A DNA stretch of 64,000 nt from the NCBI GenBank assembly GCA_008802785.1, contig VUYT01000045.1, forward strand, positions 1 to 64,000. The letters run 5' to 3'. Positions within the stretch are counted from its first letter, which is position 1. Each line of letters opens with the position of its first letter. This DNA comes from Symmetrospora coprosmae (lineage: Eukaryota > Basidiomycota > Cystobasidiomycetes > Symmetrosporaceae). This document shows, piece after piece, positions 11,143 to 23,213 of the stretch. The translations under genes and the position numbers were made by a program. A model generated the notes under the pieces. The model was given only the letters and a program-made list of their open reading frames with translations. It ran no database searches and had not been told where the DNA came from.

Positions 11143-14100
11143 ATGTCCCTCTTTCAAGGCCCCGTCAAGCGCCCGCCGCTACGCAACACGTACGGAAGCC
11201 GACGCCCGACAAAGCAGCAGCGCCAGCCCGATGGAAGCACCAGCAGCACGCACGTCGCCTCTGTGACTGCAGGCGCGACAGATCCGGAGTCGCTGAACCC
11301 CAGTCGCGACCGCAGCGCCGCCGCTGCGTCTGCCTCTTCGGTGGGGAATGCGGCAGCCGCCACGGCGAAGAGGCCGGTAGCGCGTCATGAGCATGGCACG
11401 CCCACTTCGGCCAGCGTGAGGACAGCTTCCGGGCGGCAAACGCCAGAAACGAGCACAAGAGACGACAACGATGCGGCTCCTCCACCCAGCTCGCGGAAAC
11501 GCAAGCAAACGCCCGAAGCGCCAGGTCGCGCTCATGTCAAGCCGCGGAAGCGCGTCATCGAGCAGGACCGGGCTAGCACAAGTGGGAGCAGCAGCAGCAG
11601 CAGCAGTGAGGATGAGATCTACATCCCGCTTGGCTCGGGCAAGAAAAGCAATGCTCCGGGATCGTCAAGCTCCCCGCTTCCAGCAGCTCCACGCAAAGGG
11701 CCGCAGAGACCGACGCTAGCGCGCGCAGAAGGCTCGCGGTCCTCGCCAAGGCTGCGTCCAGGGGCAGAGCAGCATGAAATGGATGCCACGAGCAGACATA
11801 CAGGCGGTGTATCTGCCAGTCCGAGCGGGCAGCAGTCTCGCACCCGGATCCCCAAGAAGAGGAGGATCGACATGATGGATCAGGACGAAGGGGCAGACGA
11901 GGGTCTGGAAGACGCAGATAGCGTCGCGGACTCGTCACTGGCCATGCTACATACAGCAGAAAGCTCGGCGCCGTCCTTGCCCACGCCTCATCCGAGCATA
12001 GCGCTGCCTAGGCCAGCTGCGGCAGGATGTATCCCGGCCAGCTCTTCCGGGCATTCCGTCGGAGATGCTGCAAGGTCTGCGCGCACCTGGATTCAGTCTC
12101 AGAATGACGTGCCCTCTGCCAGAATGGCCAGTGCCAGTACGACCGAGCTGGGTCTGGCAGCGCAGGAAGCTTCAGTGCCGGCTACACAGCCATACGCTGC
12201 TGTCAATGCGGTGGTCCGAAAGATTGAGCATACAAGCCCCTCTGCACAGGACAGTGCTACACACACGCAACGGGCGACCCTGGCGTCGACAGATAAAGGG
12301 CCCGAGGCTCCGGTCGTTGACCCAGCAAGTTCAGCATCACAGAAGAACCCATCGCCGAGAGCAGATCACAGTATCGACTTCGACTTCGACTTCGGAGACC
12401 TGCTTGATGTACCGACCAGCAGCACACTGCAGGTGTTCCCGTTCCCGAGCGTCGCCGTCCCAAAGAGAGGATCGCTCGTCCGGCACATGAGCGCTCGAAG
12501 CGAGGCAGGCTCCGACGCTGGTACACCTTGTGAGCACCACGTCAACGCCGCTGCTTATTTGGAGCACGACTAACGCATGCACTGCAGCCATCTTTCCGAG
12601 CCCAGCAGGCACGCCCAACAAGCGGGCCCGAGCGGATTCAGCCGGGTATTTTGGTAGCCCCGCCCGCTCCGGTGGCTCAGTGCCCGGATCCCCGCTTCGT
12701 GGCCTGCAAGCGACCAGCTCCGCACCAGAACTGCTGGGCGCCGCCATTGCGCCGGACGCCAGCTTACTCGGTAGCCGAGCGGGCACGCCGTTCCTACAGA
12801 CGGGTGAAGCGGCCGGGCCTGTCGGAGCGTCTCCCGCATACGCGCCTCGGCCCCCTCCAGCGAGTCCTCCGCCAGGCCGGGCGAAACGCACTTATGGACA
12901 GAGCAGGAGCATCCTACCGGAGACGGACCTCGCGGCTCCTCTGGCACCCATGGCCATCTTCGCTCCGGCTGTTGCCGAGTCTAGCCGGCCTTCCTTCTTC
13001 CAGCGCAACTCTTCAGCCTTTGGAGATTTACACGTGCGCACGGAGCGCAGTCGTGCCGCGTCGTCAGTCGGCGAAGAGGGCGGAAGTGGCGATGAGGACG
13101 ATGACGACGAGGAGGACCTGACTGAATCTCAGGCGCAGCTGCACAGTATCAATCAGCTGCGCTCGGCGGGCGAGAGCAAGCGGTTCGCGGACGAGATCCA
13201 CTATCTCCTTGATGGGTTCGGAGACAGCGCCGTGAGCGTGCATCGAGCTAGGTCAGTACCTCCTCCGGCTCTTTTGGCAGTCTCATGCCCGAGCAGAGCT
13301 GACACGTACCATCTTTCCGACGACAGCGCCATCGAGATACTGCGAAAGCTGTCTGACGAAAGCTGGATGAAGAAGCTACAGGCCTTCGGATACGTCGAGC
13401 AGGTCTACGACAGCTTCCGTGCTGGGAAAGCCGGTGACGGTGACCGTGTGCGTCCAGATCAAACGACGCCGTGCAAGCTAGTTCCGGGACCTGACGTGCA
13501 TGCTCGGCTGCAGATCCTCGATACGTGCCTTGTTGCTCTGGTCGCCCGTCTCGTTCAATACGCGCAATGCGGCGAGCTTCTGCTAGTATATCCGGCCGGG
13601 TTTGACTGTCTAAAAGCCTTAGGCAGGGTCGCTGCGCAGCCTTGGGCAAAGGAGCGATTGCTGCCTGGCACTTCGCGGTTGGGCAAGACGGAGAAGCGAC
13701 TTCTAGGCAGCATCAACGGCATCGCGGAGAGCTGGTGGCAGGCGGCGAATCACAAGGTCAGTCAGAGCATCCCAAGGTGTCCGAGGCCCGCTCAGATGGT
13801 AGACCCGCTCACATTGCTGCCGTCAGACTTCCGCTCGGTCAATGGTTATCGACACTCTCGCGATCATGCTGGAAGGTCAGCTTCCGGAAGGACACTCGCC
13901 GGCCTCCATTCTAGCTGGTACAGCCCTCTTCGAGCAGACCCTGGAAGCACTCCCTGCCAGTCTTCCCGGCAGTCCTATTGCGGAGATACAGACAGGAGAC
14001 GCTCGTAATGTGCATTCGTGCGCACGTGTCATCCTGGCTGTCCTCGAAAGCCCCGGCTCATCGAGCCAGGAGCAGCTTCTCGCCTCACACGCGTCTCGGA

Positions 14101-14867
14101 TGGCGCCTGGGTTAGTCAATGTCCTGACAAGCTGCCGTGGCCTATTAGAGCGGTCCCGAACTACGGATCTAGCTCTCATGGAGATGGTCGCCTCGACAAT
14201 GAAGCTGCTCGCCATACTGATGGAGACGTTAGATGCCTGGCACAAAGCCATCACAAAGCCTCTTCGCGCCGATGTCATACCGGCACTCTTCGCTTACACG
14301 GAAGCGACGGAGAAGGTCGAGATGCCAGCGGCAACTGCAGCCTCGCCAGCGGCAACATCGACACCGAGCAGCACAGCCATGCAGCAGGAGCGCAGTCAAG
14401 GGTCCACTTCCACAGTTGATGCCGCTGCAGCGGTAGCGATGGCTCGGCTGGACATCTTATGCCTGTCGCTCACGCTGCTACAGACGCTCCTGGAAGGCAG
14501 CAGCGAGGCAAGGAAGGCGTTGCGGAAGGACGATTCTGACCCGACGGGCGAAAGTCCCCTCATCCGCACTTCGCTCCTCTACGCCCGATTCCAGAAGGAC
14601 GCGGCAACTCAACCGGAGAAGGAACTTCTAGCCAAGTACTGCTCGCTACTGGTTGTGTACGGCATGCTAGGCGACCGTGCGAGCCAAACAGCAGTCGTCG
14701 CTGCTTTGCGGGAGGCGCCTTCGGAGGGTGCTCTGGCTGCTCTCACGATTACGCTCGAAGAACTGCAAGCCCTGCACGCGCAAGGATCCGAGAATGGCGT
14801 CGACACCCATAGTGTATCAGGGACAGATCTAGACGAAGCGGCCGAACTGTTTCGAGCTTCGATATGA
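11143..14867 (+). CDS. WAPL/Rad61-type cohesin-release factor
   Basis: Four exons (11143-12529, 12588-13251, 13327-13756, 13827-14867) give about 1173 residues. Residues 1-640 are Ser/Pro/Arg-rich and disordered, with acidic and basic patches suiting a nuclear protein. The WAPL domain begins near 650 with LRSAGESKRFADEIHYLLDG, followed by the conserved block of Ala-Ile-Glu-Ile-Leu-Arg-Lys-Leu and a helical repeat region to the C-terminus. WAPL binds Pds5 and cohesin and opens the Smc3-Scc1 gate to release cohesin from chromosomes. The intron at 13252-13326 was removed because it splits the WAPL block. The helical region is broken by a low-complexity insert of Thr, Ala and Ser near 1000. Family assignment rests on the WAPL block and overall layout; the long N-terminus is not diagnostic. 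Confidence 0.82.
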
Positions 14868-15372
14868 GCAGGATGCGCATCGCTGGTGATTGCAAATAGG
14901 TGAGTTTCTCGAGGAGCGATCGTGCCAGATCGACGTTGACGTGTCACCCTTCCGACGCAGTCTTGTTGTTGTGCAGTAAACAGAATATGCAGCTATCTGC
15001 GCTGTGAATGATGGCAATGCGATCAGCAGGGCTGCTCAGCGCTCATCCTCCTTCCATCCTCTGTATCGCCCTGCAAGCTGACTGCTGACTAAGCATTATC
15101 TTCAGGCAGCATGGCAGGGCAGCTCGTCAATGCGATGAAACTGACGATGAGCGGCAGCCCGCTGCCGTGCACACTGCTTGCGATGCCGTCGGTGCTTGTC
15201 GAGGACCAATGCTCACACGCCGCAGTCCCGAGCCCCTGAACCACCGGGTCGTCAGGCGGGCGCACCTTCGCAACGCGCAGCATCAACGGCACGATGGTAC
15301 TGCAGGCCGGGCCCCTCGCCTTTTCCTTCTCTCCTCTTCTCTCACCTCCGAAATCACCACGCAAGAGACGAG
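14868..15372. other. Intergenic region
   Basis: 505 bp between WAPL and the NADPH oxidase, both on the plus strand. It presumably holds the WAPL 3' end and the oxidase promoter. I see nothing else. Confidence 0.55.
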
Positions 15373-17773
15373 ATGCCCCCGTCTGCTCCGCCTTGGTACA
15401 TTCGCGAGTTGACCGGACGCCGGCTCGTCTGGAACCTCTTCTTCTACGGCTCGCACGCTGGCCTGTTCTGCTTTGGCTGCTGGAAGCAGGCTTCCGACCC
15501 CAAGCTGGCTGGTCTCAACACGCTCAAGTTCTCAGTATGGTTCTCCCGCGGTGAGTGCTGTACTGCTTCACTATCTGTCGCGCATAGATGCGGTGGCACG
15601 TGACTGACGTCGCGGCTGGCGGATCTCGCATTCTGCAGGAGCTGGTCTCTGCCTCGGTGAGCCAGCGCGTGCAGCAGCAGCTCGCATGATCTCGTACTCA
15701 TTGCCTCCTTCGTCTCGCTTACCCAGGCTACGATGGAGCGCTCATCACACTGCCCGTCCTGCGCAACCTGATGATGGTTCTCCGACCGAAGCTGTCCTGG
15801 CTCTTGCCCCTCGACGAGAACATCTGGTTCCATAGGCAGATCGCCTATTCGATGCTCTTCTTCACGATCGTTCACACTACCGCTCACTGTGAGTGGCGCA
15901 TCCGCTCTAGCGCGGAGGCCAGGCCTGGCCAGGCTCTGTAGCGGCAGCAGCTGACACGATGCACCTTTGCCACTGCAGACGTCAACTTCATCAATGTCGA
16001 GCTCACTCAAATCAGGAAGGGCACTGCGTGGCAGATTCACTACACGCAGCCTGGCGGGGTGAGAATCTGTACCGGTCGGCCTCGTAATGCTGGGTACGGT
16101 GAGACCGCTCACGAAACTGGCTCCTTCTCCATCATGCTGCAGTTCACGGGCCACATCATGCTCCTTATCAGTCAGTCTGGTGCTTCCTAGTGTATGGTCA
16201 AGCTCCAAGCTCACCTAAGGCTGACACGGCACCTTCTGCGTCCGCTAGTGGTCCTCATGTACACCACCGCCCACTCCAAGATCAGGCACCAAAACTTCGA
16301 GCTCTTCTGGTATACTCATCATTTGGCTTTCTTCTTCTTGCTGGGTCTCTGTAAATCGTGCAGTACAGTCTAAGTTCGCGCGATGCGGCCCAGCTAAAGA
16401 ACCTTCATCCACATAGATACGCACGCCACCGGCTGCTTCGTCCGGGGAGGTCTTCCCGGCCAGCCTGTCGAGTGCCTCGGCTACTTCACCTGGAAGTACA
16501 CCATTGTTGGCGGTATCCTATACTTTTGCGAGCGGGTCCTGCGCGAGGTCCGATGTCGCCGCGAGACGAAGATCACGGGCGTTTTCATGCACCCTTCCGG
16601 CGCGCTCGAGCTGCGCTTCCACAAGCCCAATTTCAAGTACAAGAGCGGGCAGTGGCTGTTCCTGCAGGTCCCCGAGGTGTCCAAGTTCCAGTGGCACCCC
16701 TTCACCATCTCGAGCGCGCCCGACGATCCCTATGTATCCGTGCACATCCGGCGCGCAGGCGACTTCACCACGGCCCTCGGCGAAAGACTTGGCTGTTCGC
16801 AGAGCCTCGTCAACCAGCTCACGTCCGAGGCAAAGAAGGGTCTAGACAAGGAGGAGCGGGATACCTACGGCCAAGGAAGCTTCTTGGATGTGACGGACTC
16901 CTCGAAGGCGCTGCCTGAGCTACGGATTGACGGTCCGTTCGGGGCACCTGCCGAGGATGTCTTCTCGAGCGAGGTAGCGGTGCTCATTGGCACTGGTATC
17001 GGAGTCACCCCCTTTGCGAGCATCCTCAAGAACATCGGGTGGGCTCGCACTGCTTTGAGAACGCGCTTACACAGAGCGCTGACTACCTATCCCTACCAGC
17101 TACATGTCGAAGAAGAGAAAGCTCGGAGCTCTTCGTCGGGTCGAGTTCATTTGGAGTGAGCGATCAAGCATTCGGGAATGGTAACATTAGCTCTGGGCTC
17201 GAGCTGATCCCCTCCTCGTGCTTGCTGGCCTGCAGTCAATCGCGAAAGTGGCGCTTTCGAGTGGTTCGCAACCTTGCTCAAGGAAATCGAAAACACGTTC
17301 GAAGGCGACCTGGTGCACATCAACACGTACTTGACGAGCAAGATCAGCGAAGACCAGATGTACAACATTGCGCTCAACGATGCCGGGGCTGAATTCGATG
17401 CGCTCACGAACCTGCGCTCGCGCACGCACTTTGGCAGACCCAACTTTGTCCAGATCTTCGCATCGATCCGCACCGGCATAGAGGCAGGCACGTACCTGCC
17501 AGGATCAGAGAGCAGCCTCAAGACGACTGTCTCGGTCTTCTACTGCGGACCTGGCACCCTGGCTAAGGACCTGAAGCCCAAGGTCAACGATGCCAAGTCG
17601 AAGCATGTCGACTTCAAGTTCCAGTGGGTGGCTCTGTGCCTCGTGTTGTGGAGAAGGATGGCTGACTGTACAAGTGCCTGCTCGACCCGCTCGCAGCAAA
17701 GAGCATTGTATGTGGTACTGATTTCCCTCTCGAGCGTGGAGCGAGCTGATGCATCTCTCTCTGTCCAGTCTAA
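15373..17773 (+). CDS. noxA: NADPH oxidase, NoxA/Nox1 type
   Basis: Eleven exons (15373-15550, 15639-15656, 15727-15888, 15979-16058, 16143-16170, 16249-16350, 16417-17038, 17100-17155, 17236-17623, 17697-17707, 17769-17773) give 549 residues, the usual NoxA length. The enzyme passes electrons from cytosolic NADPH through FAD and two haems to O2, making superoxide for differentiation and hyphal signalling. Visible parts: haem-ligand histidines in HRQIAYSMLFFTIVHTTAH and FWYTHHLAFFF; FAD-binding HPFTISSAPDD; NADPH-binding GTGIGVTPFASILKNI and FYCGPG; and C-terminal KEHF. There is no N-terminal extension or EF-hand, which favours NoxA over NoxB or NoxC. Exons of 18, 28, 11 and 5 nt are required; the last holds only the final two bases of the Phe codon and the stop. 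Partners NoxR and Rac are not in this window. Confidence 0.93.
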
Positions 17774-18049
17774 CCTCCCGGTATCGTGGTCATTCCGTCA
17801 CACCTCTTCAGTCCAGCAGCAGATTGTCCGAATGCGCATTGCCGGCATCGCAATGCTGCTATGGTTCTTCACAGCATGTAGTGTTCTGTGCAATGCAGAC
17901 TTCGCTCTCCCGTCAGTCCCGCGTGCGCATGCTCCCTGGCGGCCTCCTCGTGAGCTCGCCCGGCGCGCCCTTTGCTCCGCTTCTTTCGTCGCCTTCACCC
18001 GCCCTCGTTTGCCCATTTGTACCAGTATACCAGCACCTTATCCGCAGCC

Positions 18050-19653
18050 ATGATGCTGAACTCACGTTCGCACCTTGCGCTCTTCCACGACAAGGAGAAT
18101 GGCGCGACCTCTTCCTCGTCGACGATGGCGGGCATGACCTCGCGCAAGGCGGCCTCGACGTACTCGTCTCAGCAGGCCATGGGCTTCAAGACGCCCGGGA
18201 TCAAGCAGGCGCAGAGCACAAGGACAGGGGTGAATGTGAAGGGCAAGGAGGCTGCTATGCTGCTGCAGACGGTCGGCAAGGAGCCTGGGGCGAGGGTGCT
18301 CGGCGCGAAAGACGCCAACAACAAGCAGCAGCAGCAGCGGTTGGTGCAGACGGCAATGAAGGACAAGGGCCAGCAGAAGGAGGGTGGCAGCAATGGGGAG
18401 ATGGTTGGTGGGTGGGATTCACCTGCTCGGAAGTGCTGTCCTCGCTGTGCACGGCGGCGGTCGCCAGTGGTAGCAAGGAGGCGTGGACTCGTCTAACGCG
18501 CAGTCATCCTTCCATCTCGACAGCCCCAAAGGTGCTCTTCAAGGATGCTATATCCCTCAAGACAGATGGACCTCCCAACAAGCTGCAGCCCAGCAAGACG
18601 CCAGCCAAGCCCGCTGCAAGCAAGCCGGCAGGCCAGGCGAGCTTCAAGACGCCCTCTCTGACAGCTAGAAAGGCCGCCAAGACACCGCGAGCTGCACCTC
18701 TGCCGGCCGTACAGAGCTTCTCCATCTACCAGACACCTTCTCCCGGTCAGCTCAAGCGCCGTCGCAGCAAGGTCGGCGGCCCGCACCCGCCACCCGGGTT
18801 CCACCTCGATGGCTTTGTAAAGCCAGCTGGCCTACGCGATGAAAGCGATCTCATCCCGGAGGAGCAGCCAGATGCTGTAGAAGAGACACCAACACTGCTG
18901 GACCTACTTCAAGCCCACCTGGACGGCATAGATGAGGAGCAAGAGGTTGAGCTGGCCGGTTCGAGCGCTCTCGACTACGGTGAGCTGGCTCCAATTGCCG
19001 AGAGGCGAGCGGGATCTGCTAGAAACTGACAACAGAACGCGTCCCGTATCATGTCAATAGATGAGCCGTACAGGCCGGATTTCGACATGCCCGACTATGG
19101 CGAGCTGGGCATCGCCGATGCCTGCTTTCTGCCATCGCTGCACACGCCCCATCATGGTGGTCCCGACATCTTGGAGGCACACATCGACCTGGACGACGAG
19201 TTGGCGTTCGCTCTGCCCACGCGAACGCTCGAGGAGCTCGAGCCGCCTTTGTTTCCTGAGCTCATCCGTGCGCAGGTGCACCGCCAACCGACTCTCCAGG
19301 CGACCGCAACCCGCAGTACCATGAAACGTGCGCCACTGTCCACTTCTACCTCCAAAATCACCTCTAGCCGCGCACGACCAGTCTCCGCCACGCCATCGCT
19401 CGCCCGGCCGGCCTCATCAAGCAGGTCGACCTCTCGCGGTACTGCAGACGGCGGCGGGGCTACCCGACCACTCTCGACCGCACCAACTTCGCGCATCCAC
19501 GGTCGCACAGGCTCTACTGCTAGTGCGGCCAGCCGGCTGGCACCACGCTCACTCGGCGCTTCTCGAGCGTCTGCTCGCCCTCAGACCGCGCCGATCGAAG
19601 GTCTCGAAGATCAGCCTGGTTTCGACACGTACCTGGATCTGAACCTCGATTGA
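18050..19653 (+). CDS. KEN-box protein, possible securin
   Basis: Three exons (18050-18407, 18524-18979, 19061-19653) give about 468 residues. A KEN box (residues 15-17, in HDKENGA) lies at the extreme N-terminus, as in securins, which are degraded through APC/C-Cdh1. The middle is basic and rich in Lys-Thr-Pro; it is followed by acidic stretches, the block DEPYRPDFDMPDYGELG, and a Ser/Arg-rich tail ending in the acidic-hydrophobic TYLDLNLD. This order (KEN, basic TP-rich middle, acidic separase-binding part) matches fungal securins such as Cut2, but securins diverge so fast that sequence alone is weak. No clear RxxL destruction box is seen. The acceptor at 19060 was preferred over one at 19035 because it keeps the frame. 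It could instead be another APC/C substrate. Confidence 0.5.
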
Positions 19654-20052
19654 GCTCGAATGCACATGCGATCCACCTCTAGTGCTACACTTTCCTGGAA
19701 CCCATCTTTACGTCATATATGTTCGTCGGTGCTGATGTTGTCATGTCGCTTGCAGTTCCAGTGTAGCCTCGTCCGGCAGCAGTCACGTATACCTTCTCTC
19801 ATGTCTTTCACATGGACGGAACCTCCCCGTGTCTGACATCTCCTGCTTTCTTGGATCGATCCGTATGCCGCGTTCTGACACGCAGCTCCGCCTCCGCACC
19901 TGCCTGCACCGCCTTGCAAGCGCGAAAACTTCAGTCAGAGCCAGCGGCGGGTTGCCTGAGCCTGAATGACGGCCAACGCGCTGTCTAACAATCCTCACAC
20001 GCATCGAAGGTTGGCGAGTGAGGTGCTTTCATTGCGCTATAATACGAGCGAT
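19654..20052. other. Intergenic region
   Basis: 399 bp between the KEN-box gene and the first M50B gene, both on the plus strand. No feature seen beyond presumed 3' end and promoter. Confidence 0.55.
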
Positions 20053-21154
20053 ATGGCTTCTGTCGACACCTGGTCGCAGATTGCCCATCACTTCACTACC
20101 AGGAGCCTCGATCTCAGCCCGGAGAATGTGCGATGGCAGCTTACCCCACATCCTCAAGAGCAGCGTGTCACTCTCTACGTCCTGGCTGCTTTCTCGGCCT
20201 TTGTGGCGGTTCGTGAAGCACAGCGAAAGCTGTATCGGCCAGGCACGACGCTGACGCTCTGCTGTGCGACAGATCATTTATTGGGTGCCGCGCGTAAGTG
20301 TCGTTGACGTACTAGGTCTCTGTCCCTGCTCATCTTACGCTTCCACCCAGCCCTACGACATGCTGATCCATCCTTGGATGCTACTGCTCACCGCCATCCA
20401 CGAAGCTGCTCACGCTTTCGTCGTGGTCGTGACCGGTGGACATGTCGTCGCCATCGAGATCGATCTCCCCGGTAGCGGCGCGACCTACTGGTATCCACGC
20501 AATTTCAACCAGAAGACTAGAGCCGAGTACCTAGTGGCGCCTGCCGGCTATCTGACTGGCGGTTTTGTCGGAGCCGCACTCGTCTTTGCCGGTTTCAGCA
20601 TCCTCGCCAGCAAGATTGCCGTCTTCGTGCTGGCTGGCATCCTCCTGTTCGCCCTCATCTTCGTCGTCAAGGACCGCGTGGCATTGCCGACCATCCTCCT
20701 TGCGCTCCTAATCCCGATCCCGCTCTTTCTCATCGAGCACGCACGGTTCCTGCGCTACTACATTCTCTGGTCTGGCACGGTCGTCAGCGTCTACAACATC
20801 GTCCTTTGCTTGCACACACTAGTCTTCCGGATTATACCCGGCTCTGACGCACACGTCTTCAGCCGCCTCGCTGGTGGATCTCCAAGGGTGAGGTGCTCAG
20901 CCCAAGACGTGTGCAACCAACATGCTGATTTGACCGCATTTATGGTGCTGCAGCTGTGGGGTCTGCTATGGACCACCATCTCCTTTGTCTTTTTCGCCTT
21001 GGCGGTGCTAGGCGGCATCTTGGCCGTACGCTGCGCAACATGCAGCCGCTGCCCAGTGTGTACAAGACTGATGCCTCTGCGCGCTTCGCCCCTGCAGTTC
21101 CATCAGAACCTCCGCCAGCAAATCCGCCAGGGACAGCGGTTCCTCCCGACATAG
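20053..21154 (+). CDS. M50B-like membrane metalloprotease, copy 1
   Basis: Five exons (20053-20208, 20273-20293, 20351-20887, 20954-21025, 21098-21154) give 280 residues. The zinc motif HEAAH is at 76-80, within a hydrophobic helix, followed by TGGH as in the fungal/bacterial M50B-like family (site-2-protease fold). A run of five or six hydrophobic segments follows, and a conserved Asp (GSDAHVFSRLAG) in the C-terminal third probably supplies the remaining metal ligand. These are integral membrane proteases of unknown substrate. The second exon is a 21-nt microexon (IIYWVPR) that supplies the conserved Tyr-Trp-x-Pro before the zinc helix. The last two exons encode one hydrophobic segment and a basic tail (QQIRQGQRFLPT). 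First and most divergent of three tandem copies. Confidence 0.8.
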
Positions 21155-21479
21155 AGCGGTGGCACCAGTGCGATGGACCCATTCATGCGCCATAAGCGAG
21201 CGCTGTACATACAGCGCCCAGCACTTGTAGCGGACTCGCTGAATACGAAACGCTCGGCTTTAGCTGATCGGAGTCGGTTGATCGACGGAGTTGTCGAACA
21301 CCGACGCGCTGGCCACAGCCTCACCTTGACGGCGGCATGTTTCGTGGGAATCAGGCAAACGAATTGCAAGAGGACGCCCGGTTCAGGTTGCCTCCCTAAT
21401 GCAGCTCGCCTCTCCTCAAGATCAGCGGATTGCATCGAAACCACCCACGCCTCGCTGCAAAGCAAGTCCACCGCCCAGG
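21155..21479. other. Spacer between M50B copies 1 and 2
   Basis: 325 bp holding the 3' end of copy 1 and promoter of copy 2. No other feature seen. Confidence 0.55.
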
Positions 21480-22657
21480 ATGATCACAGCGGAGGACTTT
21501 CGAGAGCGCGCAACACCCAATCCGACAGAGCAGCACCTCACTCTGGTCGTATTCATCACCTTTGTTCTTTTCGCTGTCGTGAGTTTACATGGCCCTGGAC
21601 GCAAAAGTACAACCTCGACGAGCGCTAAGCAGTTTAGACCGCCAATACCAGTTCATCTATCAGTTCCACACGCTTATCGGCCCGGTAAGCATTTCACTAA
21701 CGCTTTGAGGCTTATGTAGATGCATTACGCTAATCATCTCAACGATTACTATTCTGCGCTTTACTACCAGAGACTTGGTATCGTTTTCCTGCTGCTGCCC
21801 GGTTCGCACCTCCTCATTCTGGTGCATGAGTGCATCCACGCGGCATTCAGTATCGTTGACGGCGACTATCTCATCTACGTCGACATAATGAAGCCATCGC
21901 GGCTGCGACAAGGCGGCGGCGCGAGTCTATTCATGGTGAACAGGACCTACTTCAAAGGCTTACTCGCTAGCATGGGCTACCTCGGCTCGAGCGCCTTTTT
22001 CTCCCTTCTCATCTTCAGCGGCTTCGATATACTGGCTTCCAAGATCATGTCCTTCGTTCTTATTCCTCCGCTACTCTTAACGCTACTCTGGAGTGATCCG
22101 CACAAAGGCACAACAGGTTACTGGATAGTCGCCGCGGTCGTAATCAGTGGGTGTCGGCGCCTTGCTCCGTTGTAGAGGGAGTGCGAGACCTGATCCTCGC
22201 GGCCTGCCCCGTAGCCACGGTCCCATGGTGGTTCGTCGATCACGCTCGGGGTCTGCGTTTCTGGATCCTATGGCTCGGCACGTCGGGCATGCTTTACGAC
22301 CTCCAACTCAACTGGAGGACTTTAGTTATTACCGAAACTGCAGCGACAGATGCCACGGCCTTTGCGAGTGTTGCTGGCGGAAACCCGAAGGTACGATAGG
22401 AAAGATTCCTTTTTCATTAGGCCTGCAAGGGCTATCTGACGCGCCTTCCGCCTGTCAGGTCTGGAGCCGTATCTGGTGGTTCTTCGACGTTCTCTTCCTC
22501 GCCGCCGCTGTCTTCTCAGCTATCCTGCTTGTCAGTGCAGTCTGTCTGCGATGGCCACGCTGTTTGGAAGCTGATCGTGTGCGAGTCCCCACTGTGACAG
22601 TTCAAAGACACCCGAGCGGAGCAGATCAGGCGCGCAGCCAGTTTCTTGCCAACATAG
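21480..22657 (+). CDS. M50B-like membrane metalloprotease, copy 2
   Basis: Six exons (21480-21578, 21652-21684, 21771-22146, 22215-22390, 22459-22530, about 22601-22657) give 270 residues, the same length as copy 3. The zinc motif is HECIH at 63-67; the TGG that follows it in copy 1 is replaced by VDGD. Copies 2 and 3 share MISA/MITAEDFRERA.PNPTEQHLTLVVF at the N-terminus, MGYLGSSAF and FSGFDILASKIM in the core, WILWLGTS, and the tail FKDTRAEQIRRA. The conserved Asp is in ATDATAFASVAG. The protein should sit in an internal membrane with several spans. It differs from copy 3 by an additional intron (21579-21651) that splits the first 44 codons into 33 and 11. Substrate unknown. Confidence 0.8.
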
Positions 22658-23213
22658 GAGCTAGAGCCTCTCTGCTCGCTCGTAGCACCGGCGCACTCCG
22701 GTCAATACATGCTGAAGAGCACGCTGTACGATGGGCTCCTTTGTCTTGTGCGGCACGGCGATACTGAGCAGCATCCTCGCCACATTTCTGAGACTGGAAA
22801 GACGTATATACGGCGTCCAAATTCACATCCACACCCCAACATATCAGCATATGCACATCGCAGTCTTCGTTGACAGTTTGCCAGCTGATGACGATTCCTC
22901 CTGACACAGCCAGCGGCATTCCCTCCCAACCTCCGTGATCACTAACAAGCTGGCCATACGTGCAGCATCCTCGCGGGACTGGGCGTGCCCTGCATACATG
23001 GACTTGCCACTGTCTGACTGCCCTACGCTTATCAGCTGCCTACAACTGGACCCCGACCACGACAGAGTCTGGTACCGCCTCAACGACGGGCCCCGCCCGG
23101 CCAACGATCCGCTTTTTCCTATCGCAGGGACACAAGGTCGGACTCAGAGATCATGCCTGCCTCTCTGCCGAGTGGACCACTACACTTCGTCTCGGCCGCT
23201 GTCCCAATTGATC
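22658..23213. other. Spacer between M50B copies 2 and 3
   Basis: 556 bp. No gene supported; presumably 3' end of copy 2 and promoter of copy 3. Confidence 0.55.

Noticed and set aside
17972-18049. Upstream extension of the KEN-box protein
   Set aside because: The ATG at 18050 places the KEN box at the N-terminus, as expected, and the extra residues are not conserved-looking.
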